From positions 186,001 through 250,000 of the forward strand of contig NZ_JAUYNX010000014.1 of the NCBI RefSeq assembly GCF_030704825.1: a stretch of DNA of 64,000 nt, written 5' to 3'. Source of the DNA: Brevundimonas sp. (GTDB lineage: Bacteria; Pseudomonadota; Alphaproteobacteria; Caulobacterales; Caulobacteraceae). Made by a program: the position numbers and the translations under genes. This document shows, piece by piece, positions 58,121 through 64,000 of this stretch (positions within the stretch are counted from its first letter, which is position 1; every line of letters begins with the position of its first letter). The notes under the pieces were generated by a model. It made no database searches, was not told the DNA's origin, and saw only the letters and a list, made by a program, of their open reading frames with translations.

Positions 58121-58995
58121 GACCGGTCGCCCGCGGCGGGGGGTTCGGCCGTTATTCGCATGGACATCGACAGGGTCTGGCCGGGCAGAAGTACGATCAG
58201 CCCGCTCGCCTCGCCCTCGGGCGCGTTGTGGGCGTCGGGGCGATGGGTGACGGGCTCGACGCAGACGAAGCCCTCACCCGGCGGGGCATAGACGTGGGCC
58301 CAGCGGGCGTTCCCGGAGGCGGTCATGGTGACCCGGCAGTCGGCGTGGTCGAGGACGGCCGCGCCGCTCCAGCCGGCGTAGGCGTTGTCGACGAAGGGCG
58401 CGTCGGCGAGGCGAACGCCGGCCGACCAGTCGATCAGGGATTCGGGCGGGGCCAGCGCCGTCGGGATCTGCCGCGCGTCGGCCGACCACACGCGGTCCGC
58501 CGGAACCGTGAGGACGGTGGTTCCATTCGCGGCGAAATAGGGATGCAGGCCGAGACCGGCGGGCATGGGGCGCGTGTCCCTGTTGGCGATTTCCAGATCG
58601 AAGACGACGCCGTTCTCCGTCAGCGCGACCCGGTGCCTCGCTGTCCAGGACCATGGCCACTCGTCCGATACGGCCTGTTCGAGGTCCAGGTCGACCGAGT
58701 TTTCCGTCGCCCCGGCGACACGCCAGGGTCGTCGCCAGCCCACCCCGTGCAGGGCGTGCGGCTCGAAGCCCGGCGTCGGAGGAAGGCGCAGGTCGCGTCC
58801 CTCGAAGGTGAAGGCCCCGTCGGCGATGCGGTTGGCGTAAGGCGCCAAGGGGAAGCTTCCCGTCGCCAGTAGGTCGCGGGTATCGTCGGGCGCCGGGCGC
58901 AGGATGTCGCGGTCCCGCCAGGTCAGTCGGGTGACCGCGGCGCCAAGGGCGGGATTCAGCGACAGGGCCCAGTCCCGATGGGTCAGCCGGATCAT
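58117..58995 (-). CDS. Aldose 1-epimerase (mutarotase)
   Basis: A 292-residue beta-sandwich enzyme that interconverts sugar anomers. The conserved HALHGVGWRRPW (about 84-95) and GLGLHPYF (about 152-159) supply the two catalytic histidines. The general-base Glu is probably in FVCVEPVTHRPDA. There is no signal peptide, so it acts in the cytoplasm, preparing the anomer used by the dehydrogenase of the xylose pathway. ATG 58995 overlaps the lactonase stop (ATGA). Frames extending upstream on this strand are lactonase shadow. Confidence 0.9.
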   Translation of the reverse strand: MIRLTHRDWALSLNPALGAAVTRLTWRDRDILRPAPDDTRDLLATGSFPLAPYANRIADGAFTFEGRDLRLPPTPGFEPHALHGVGWRRPWRVAGATENSVDLDLEQAVSDEWPWSWTARHRVALTENGVVFDLEIANRDTRPMPAGLGLHPYFAANGTTVLTVPADRVWSADARQIPTALAPPESLIDWSAGVRLADAPFVDNAYAGWSGAAVLDHADCRVTMTASGNARWAHVYAPPGEGFVCVEPVTHRPDAHNAPEGEASGLIVLLPGQTLSMSMRITAEPPAAGDRS

Positions 58996-59846
58996 ACCTT
59001 GATCCTCGCCTGGGGGAGACCCGGCGTCTCCACCCGCAACCTGTAGAGACCGCCCAGGGTCGGTTGGTCGCCGCGCAGGCCGGCGTTGCCGAGCCAGGCC
59101 GTGGTGCAATAGAGATCGCGCAGGTCGTCGCCGGCGAACGCCGCCTTGGTGACGGTCTGGACCGGCAGGCTGAGCGTCGCGAGACGTTCGCCGGAGGGCG
59201 CGAAGCGGGCGACGCCCCAACCGTTGAACAGACCAACGTGAAGGACGCCTTCCGCATCGACGGATGGTCCGTCCGGGAAAGCGTCCTCGAGCCGTGCGAA
59301 AACCCTTCGGTTCAACAGGGCGCCGTCGCGGTGGTCAAAGGCGAAGATCGTCTTCGCCAGCGTGTCGTGGTGATAGAGGGTCGCGCCATCGGGGCTGAGG
59401 GCCGGCCCGTTGGTCACGCCGTAGCCGTCGTCCGCCAGTCGCAGGCCGTTCCGATCCCAGCGGTAAAGCGCGCCCGTCCGCGCTTCCTCCCGATCGTCCA
59501 TCGTGCCGAACCACAGGGCGCCGTCCGGGGCCACGAAGCCGTCGTTCAGCCGGTTTCCCGGCCGATCCTCCTCGACGCGCAGGACCAGTTCGAAAGCGCC
59601 GCTGTCCGGATCGAAGCGATGCAGGCCGCCGCGAACCCCGCAGATCAGCGTGCCGTCGTCGGCCGGCAGGGCGAAGCCGATCTGATCGGGGGCGTCCCAG
59701 GACGTCCGGGCGCCGTCGTCGACGTCAAGACGATGGAGCTTTCGCCCCTTGATGTCGACAAACCAGACCGCTCGCCGTTCCGCGTCCCAGACAGGACCTT
59801 CGCCCAGTTCGGCGCCGAGGTCCCAGACCAGTTCCGGTCCCGTCAT
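58992..59846 (-). CDS. xylC: SMP-30/regucalcin-type lactonase, XylC-like
   Basis: A 284-residue six-bladed propeller enzyme that hydrolyses sugar lactones, most likely xylonolactone. Metal ligands fit Glu16 in LGEGPVWD, Asn in NRLNDGFVAPDG (about 98-109) and Asp in DGPSVDAEG. In Caulobacter the same family enzyme, XylC, is encoded in the xyl operon. Its ribosome site GGAG lies in the end of xylA, two bases upstream of which the genes abut. It overlaps the epimerase start by four bases. Confidence 0.85.
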   Translation of the reverse strand: MTGPELVWDLGAELGEGPVWDAERRAVWFVDIKGRKLHRLDVDDGARTSWDAPDQIGFALPADDGTLICGVRGGLHRFDPDSGAFELVLRVEEDRPGNRLNDGFVAPDGALWFGTMDDREEARTGALYRWDRNGLRLADDGYGVTNGPALSPDGATLYHHDTLAKTIFAFDHRDGALLNRRVFARLEDAFPDGPSVDAEGVLHVGLFNGWGVARFAPSGERLATLSLPVQTVTKAAFAGDDLRDLYCTTAWLGNAGLRGDQPTLGGLYRLRVETPGLPQARIKV

Positions 59847-59848
59847 GA

Positions 59849-61291
59849 TCAGCTCCAGGAATAGGCGGTCTTGGTCTGGGTGAAGAATTCGACGGCGGCG
59901 AAGCCCTGTTCGCGCGCCCCGTAGGAGGAGGATTTTGAGCCGCCGAAGGGGACGTGATAGTCGACGCCGGCGGTGGGCAGATTGACCATGGTCATGCCGG
60001 CGCGGGCCCGCCGCTGGAAGTCCCGGGCGTGCTTCAGGGAGCTGGTGACGATCCCGGCCGACAGGCCGAACTCGACGCCGTTGGCGATCTCCAGCGCCTG
60101 TTCGTAGTCCTTGACCCGGATGGTCGAGGCGACGGGGCCGAAGACCTCCTCGTTGTTGATCCGGCTGGCGGGATCGGTGTCGACGATCAGGGTCGGCTGG
60201 ACGTACCAGCCGGGCGTCTCCAGCTGGAGCCGCTCGCCCCCGGCGACGATGCGCCCGCCCTCGCCGCGCGCGATCTCGATGTAGCGATAGGAGGTCTCGC
60301 GCTGGTCCTCGCTGACGGCGGGGCCGATCTGGGTGTTCGGATCCAGCGCGGCGCCGACGCGCAGGGCCGCGACCTTTTCGGCCAGGGCCGTGACGAAGCG
60401 GTCGTGGATGCCGTCCTGCACGATCAGACGGCTGGAGGCGGTGCAGCGCTGGCCGGTGGCGAAATAGGAGCCGTCCAGGGCGATCTGCACCGCCCGGTCC
60501 AGGTCGGCGTCATCCAGCACGATCAGCGGGTTCTTGCCGCCCATCTCGAGCTGAACCCGCGCCTGGCGCTTGACCGCGCCCGCCGCGACGCCCGCGCCGA
60601 CGCCTTGTGAACCGGTGAAGGAGATGCCGTCGACATCCTTGTGGTCGACGATGGCCTGACCGACACCGCCGCGCCCGACGACCATGTTGAGCACCCCCTT
60701 GGGCAGTCCGGCCTCGTGCAGGATGGCCACCAGCGCCTCGGCCGTGGCCGGGGTCGGCCCCGCCGGCTTGATCACCACCGTATTGCCGAAGGCCAGGGCG
60801 GGGGCTGACTTCCAGGCCGGGATGGCGATGGGGAAGTTCCACGGGGAGATGAGGCCGAACACGCCGACCGGCTGGCGATAGGTCTGGATCTCGACCCCCG
60901 GCCGCACCGAGGCCAGATTCTGGCCATGGACCCGCAGGGCCTCGCCGGCGAAATATTTCAGGATGCGGCCGGCGCGCACCGTCTCGCCGATGCCCTCCGG
61001 CAGGGTCTTGCCCTCTTCGCGCGAGAGCAGCCGGCCCAGTTGCTCGCGCCGCTCCATGACCAGGGTTCCGGCCTTGTCGAGAATGTCGGACCGGACCTCG
61101 GGCGAGGCTTCCGACCAGGCCGGGAAGGCCGCCTTGGCCGCCGCCACCGCCGCATCGACCTCGGCGACGCCGCCGTCCGGGGTGCGGGCCACCAGATCGC
61201 GGGTATCGGACGGGTTCAGGCTCTCGGAGGGCCGGTCGGTCGGAACCCTCTCGCCATTGATCCAGTGGGACAGTTCGATCGTCTCGGTCAT
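59849..61291 (-). CDS. xylA: Alpha-ketoglutaric semialdehyde dehydrogenase, XylA-like
   Basis: A 480-residue NAD(P)-dependent aldehyde dehydrogenase, the last step of the Weimberg pathway (alpha-ketoglutarate semialdehyde to alpha-ketoglutarate). The catalytic Cys283 is in ATGQRCTASS, Glu249 in QLEMGGKNP, and cofactor binding in SFTGSQGVG. The C-terminal PFGGSKSSSYGAREQG and TQTKTAYSWS agree closely with Caulobacter XylA as I remember it. GAGGA precedes ATG 61291. A strong hairpin lies just upstream, between it and the sugar porter. Confidence 0.9.
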   Translation of the reverse strand: MTETIELSHWINGERVPTDRPSESLNPSDTRDLVARTPDGGVAEVDAAVAAAKAAFPAWSEASPEVRSDILDKAGTLVMERREQLGRLLSREEGKTLPEGIGETVRAGRILKYFAGEALRVHGQNLASVRPGVEIQTYRQPVGVFGLISPWNFPIAIPAWKSAPALAFGNTVVIKPAGPTPATAEALVAILHEAGLPKGVLNMVVGRGGVGQAIVDHKDVDGISFTGSQGVGAGVAAGAVKRQARVQLEMGGKNPLIVLDDADLDRAVQIALDGSYFATGQRCTASSRLIVQDGIHDRFVTALAEKVAALRVGAALDPNTQIGPAVSEDQRETSYRYIEIARGEGGRIVAGGERLQLETPGWYVQPTLIVDTDPASRINNEEVFGPVASTIRVKDYEQALEIANGVEFGLSAGIVTSSLKHARDFQRRARAGMTMVNLPTAGVDYHVPFGGSKSSSYGAREQGFAAVEFFTQTKTAYSWS

Positions 61292-61310
61292 GGCCGGTCC
61301 TCAAAAGTGA

Positions 61311-61338
61311 CACGGGCGGCGGGGGAGCGCCGCCCGTG
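61311..61338 (-). terminator. Strong hairpin inside the xyl operon
   Basis: CACGGGCGGCG (61311-61321) and CGCCGCCCGTG (61328-61338) form a perfect 11-base stem with a six-base loop. In the direction of transcription (minus) it follows the porter stop by 29 bases and is followed by TCACTTTTGAGG, with a short T-run. It could be a partial terminator or an mRNA-stabilising end between porter and xylA. Confidence 0.6.
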
Positions 61339-61367
61339 AGGGTAGATAGGGTGTGACGCGCGTGCGG

Positions 61368-62801
61368 TCAGCCCGTCATGTCTTCCAGTTCGCGTCCGCG
61401 GGTCTCCTTGATCCACGCCTGGACCAGGAAGTACGAGACGAAGGCGCTGACCGCGTAGAAGCCGTAGGTGATGGTCAGACCCAGCCCTGCGGCCATGGCC
61501 GGGAAGCTGACGGAGATGCCGAAGTTGGCGATCCACTGGGCGAAGCCGGCCACCGCCAGCGCCGAGCCGCGCATCTGGTTGGGGAACATCTCGCCCAGCA
61601 TGACCCACATCACGGGGCCCCAGCTGAAGTTGAAGAACACCACATAGGCGTTGGCGGCGACCAGGGCGATCATGCCGACCTGACCGGGCAGGTGCGGCGC
61701 GCCGTCGACGATCTGGGCCTGCGAGAAACACCAGGCCATCACGCCGAGGGTCACCGCCATGCCGGCCGAACCGATCAGCAGCAGCGGCTTGCGGCCGATC
61801 TTGTCGATCACCGCCATGGCGGCGAGGCAGGCGACGATCGACAGCGTGCCCGAACCGATGTTGATCAGCAGGGCGTCATTCTCCGAAAAACCGACCGACT
61901 GCCACAGCACCGCGCCGTAGTAGAAGACGATGTTGATGCCGACCAGTTGCTGGAACACCGCCAGGATCAGGCCGGCCCAGACGATCGGCCGCACCTTGCG
62001 GGTCATGGGGTCCAGCAGGTCCGCCAGCTTGGGCTTGTGATCCACGGCCAGGGATTCGCGGATCTCGATCACCTTGCGGCGGGCGGCGTCGGCCCCGAAC
62101 AGCCGCGTCAGCACGGCCTCGGCCTGGGCCTCCCTGCCCTTGACGACCAGGAAACGCGGACTTTCCGGGATCAGCAGCAGGGCGAACAGATAGATGCCGG
62201 CCGGAATGACCTGCAGCCAGAACATCCAGCGCCAGGCCGGGAGGTCCAGCCAGAACAGTTCGGTCGAGCCCCCGGCCGTCGCCGCCAGGGCGTAGTTGAC
62301 CACGAAGGCGCCAGTCAGGCCGGTGATGATCATGATCTGCTGGACGCTGGACAGGCGGCCGCGGATGCTGGCCGGCGTCACCTCGGAGATGTAGGCCGGG
62401 GCCAGCACGCTGGCGGCGCCGACGCCCAGGCCGCCGATGAAGCGGGCGAGGATGAAGTGCAACGAACTGTCGGCCGCGCCGGCCCAGAGGGCGCTGACGA
62501 TGAACATCGCGGCGGCGAGAAGCATCACCGTCTTGCGCCCGATCAGGTCCGACAGCCGCCCGGCCACGAAGGCCCCGACCGCGCAGCCCAGCAGGATGGC
62601 GCCGACATTGAAGCCGGTGCCCAGGGCCGACAGATTGAAGGCGCTCTCCAGCCCGTCCTGGGTGCCGTTGATCACCCCTGAATCGTAGCCGAACATGAAC
62701 CCGCCGATCGTCGCCACCGCGACGATCAGGGCGATGAAGCCCATGTTGACGCGGTCTCTCCCCGCGATGTCGGGGCCCGTGGCCCCCGTCGGTCCTGCCA
62801 T
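61368..62801 (-). CDS. xylE: MFS sugar porter, XylE-like
   Basis: A 477-residue inner-membrane proton-sugar symporter with 12 predicted helices. Sugar-porter signatures include GFMFGYDSGVINGTQ, GRLSDLIGRKT (loop 2-3), PAYISEVTPASIRGRLSSVQQ, PESPRFLVVKGR and QQLVGINIVFYYG. It is very close to the xylose porter that I recall from the Caulobacter xylose regulon. GGAGG sits before ATG 62801; the frame opening at 62882 is rejected. It lies between xylB and xylA, bringing in the pathway substrate. Confidence 0.9.
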   Translation of the reverse strand: MAGPTGATGPDIAGRDRVNMGFIALIVAVATIGGFMFGYDSGVINGTQDGLESAFNLSALGTGFNVGAILLGCAVGAFVAGRLSDLIGRKTVMLLAAAMFIVSALWAGAADSSLHFILARFIGGLGVGAASVLAPAYISEVTPASIRGRLSSVQQIMIITGLTGAFVVNYALAATAGGSTELFWLDLPAWRWMFWLQVIPAGIYLFALLLIPESPRFLVVKGREAQAEAVLTRLFGADAARRKVIEIRESLAVDHKPKLADLLDPMTRKVRPIVWAGLILAVFQQLVGINIVFYYGAVLWQSVGFSENDALLINIGSGTLSIVACLAAMAVIDKIGRKPLLLIGSAGMAVTLGVMAWCFSQAQIVDGAPHLPGQVGMIALVAANAYVVFFNFSWGPVMWVMLGEMFPNQMRGSALAVAGFAQWIANFGISVSFPAMAAGLGLTITYGFYAVSAFVSYFLVQAWIKETRGRELEDMTG

Positions 62802-62850
62802 TTCATCCTCCCTTGTGGGCTCTAGCGGCCCGATTTTGCGGATCGTCCAG

Positions 62851-63609
62851 CTATCTCCAGCCGGCGTCCACGAAATACTCATGTCCCGTGATGAAGCGGG
62901 CGTCGTCCGAGGCCAGGAACATCGCCAGGGCGGCGACGTCCACGGGCTCGATCCGGCCCTTGAGGCACTGCGCGGCGACGATCTCCGCCTCGCCTTCCGG
63001 CGTGTACCATTTCATCTGCCGGGGGGTTTTCACATTTCCCGGCACGATACAGGCCACTCGCACCCCGTCCACGCCCAGCTCCCGCGCCAGGGCCCGCGTC
63101 ATGCCCTCGATGCCGGCCTTGGCGGTTTCGTAAAGGGACAGGTCGGGCAGGCCCAGATGCCAGCTGATCGAACCGAGATTGAGGATGACGCCGGAGCCCC
63201 TCTCGCGCATGCCCGCCGCGGCCGCCTGGGCGGCGAAATACAGATGACGCAGGTTCACGCCGATGCGGTCGTCCCAATAGGCCGGCGTGACTTCCGCGAG
63301 CGTGTGACGATCGTCGTTGGCGGCGTTGTTGATCAGCACGTCGATCGGCCCGTGCTCGGCGATCACGGCGTCCATCGTGGCGCGCAGGGCCTCCAGATCC
63401 GTCAGGTCGCAGGCGCGAAACACAGGGCACGGCTGGCAATCGCCCAGGCTGTCGACCAGCGCGATCGAGGCCTCCGCGGCGATATCCATGAAAATGACCC
63501 GGGCGCCCTGGCGGGCAAAGCCCTCGGTCAGGGCCGCGCCGATTCCCGAGCCGCCGCCGGTGACAACCACCAACCGGCCCTTCAACGATGGATAGATCGC
63601 GCCGCTCAC
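62851..63609 (-). CDS. xylB: D-xylose 1-dehydrogenase, XylB-like SDR
   Basis: A 252-residue short-chain dehydrogenase, the first step of the Weimberg pathway (xylose to xylonolactone). It has TGGGSGIG (17-24), a catalytic Ser in GSISW (147-151), and Tyr160/Lys164 (YETAK). Segments such as SAIYPSLKG near the start, SWHLGL, PGNVKTPRQMKWYTPEGEA and GHEYFVDAGWR are almost those of Caulobacter XylB from memory. GTG 63609 overlaps the xylX stop (GTGA). The frame upstream of it is a shadow of xylX. Confidence 0.92.
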   Translation of the reverse strand: MSGAIYPSLKGRLVVVTGGGSGIGAALTEGFARQGARVIFMDIAAEASIALVDSLGDCQPCPVFRACDLTDLEALRATMDAVIAEHGPIDVLINNAANDDRHTLAEVTPAYWDDRIGVNLRHLYFAAQAAAAGMRERGSGVILNLGSISWHLGLPDLSLYETAKAGIEGMTRALARELGVDGVRVACIVPGNVKTPRQMKWYTPEGEAEIVAAQCLKGRIEPVDVAALAMFLASDDARFITGHEYFVDAGWR

Positions 63610-64000
63610 AGCAGCCCCCGGCTGGCGAGGTTGGTCATCAGGCTGGCGATCCCGAACGTCCAGGGCGGCGCGCTCTCGCAGGAGGTCACGCGGTTGCGCA
63701 GGACGCCGAGCCGGGGCGAGGATACGCAAACCTCATCTCCTTGTTTATGGGTGAAGCCCTGGCCGGGAATGTCGCGATCGTCGATCGGGGCGAACATCGT
63801 GCCGAGATAGAGGGCGAAGCCGTCAGGGTATTGATGATTCGGGGACAGGGTCTGGCCCGCGAGGTCGAGCGGGTCGCGACTTATCAAGCGCATCGATGAC
63901 TGCCCCGAAAGCTCGAAACCGTCCTCGCCCGTCACCTTCAGCGAAACTACCGCGTTGCGGACGTCCTCAATGCCGAAGTCGGCGTCGAACAGGCGAATCC
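63606..64000 (-). CDS. xylX: FAH-family dehydratase, XylX-like (5' end outside window)
   Basis: The frame is open from the right edge (first full codon at 63998) to the stop at 63606-63608, giving 130 visible residues of the C-terminal part. FYLGTMFAPIDDRD-like and GFTHKQGDEVCVSSPRLGVLRN motifs, plus the tail PPWTFGIASLMTNLASRGLL, belong to the fumarylacetoacetate hydrolase fold used by XylX. XylX is the 2-keto-3-deoxy-xylonate dehydratase of the Weimberg pathway. Its GTGA overlap with xylB supports the call. The start, and the xylonate dehydratase (xylD) expected nearby, lie outside the window. Confidence 0.82.
   Translation of the reverse strand, partial: IRLFDADFGIEDVRNAVVSLKVTGEDGFELSGQSSMRLISRDPLDLAGQTLSPNHQYPDGFALYLGTMFAPIDDRDIPGQGFTHKQGDEVCVSSPRLGVLRNRVTSCESAPPWTFGIASLMTNLASRGLL

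Overview
The window is GC-rich, densely packed DNA from an alphaproteobacterium, most likely a Caulobacteraceae member close to Brevundimonas or Caulobacter. This rests on a Weimberg-type xylose operon (xylX, xylB, sugar porter, xylA, xylC) matching the Caulobacter proteins as I remember them, a holdfast (hfs) polysaccharide cluster, a CtrA-like promoter motif, TonB-dependent receptors paired with a flavin-dependent halogenase, and a type II secretion operon. No insertion sequences, phage genes, rRNA or CRISPR arrays were seen. There is one tRNA gene, tRNA-Ser(GCU).

Layout. Positions 1-10.4 kb hold the 3' end of an ATP-grasp-like gene and an apparent low-oxygen/stress island: Zn alcohol dehydrogenase, a small SFPASDP protein, a universal stress protein, a phosphoribosyltransferase, PEP synthase, and an ABC exporter with an HlyD adaptor. 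FNR/FixK-type boxes (TTGAT-N4-ATCAA) lie at two of its promoters. A third box lies before a sulfide:quinone-oxidoreductase-like operon at 11-12.5 kb. Divergent from that operon is an RND efflux operon ending in an ArsR/BigR-type regulator and a DUF302 protein. A large AT-rich dyad sits between the two operons, which suggests a reactive-sulfur-responsive system.

Positions 18.4-27.1 kb form a carbohydrate-utilisation locus: a LacI regulator, a GH3 glucosidase, a TonB-dependent receptor and a tryptophan-halogenase-like protein. Near-identical LacI-type operators lie before the GH3 and receptor genes. Positions 28.2-35.3 kb carry two converging arms of a holdfast-like polysaccharide cluster (hfsA-hfsB on +; hfsE-hfsF-hfsG-glycosyltransferase on -). 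The tRNA follows, then two small divergent proteins with zinc-knuckle-like cysteines. Positions 36.2-51.8 kb contain a prepilin peptidase, a secreted lipoprotein, a second TonB receptor and a complete gspC-M operon.

Positions 51.9-55.2 kb encode a large periplasmic TolB-propeller/amidohydrolase protein. The rest (55.4-64 kb) is a FadR-type GntR regulator and a long minus-strand operon. That operon runs from the Weimberg xylose genes into aldose epimerase, a PL10 pectate lyase and a rhamnogalacturonan acetylesterase, so pentose oxidation and pectin breakdown appear to be co-transcribed. Many neighbouring genes overlap by 1-8 bases, a sign of translational coupling. All functional names come from motif recognition and memory of families; no searches were run.
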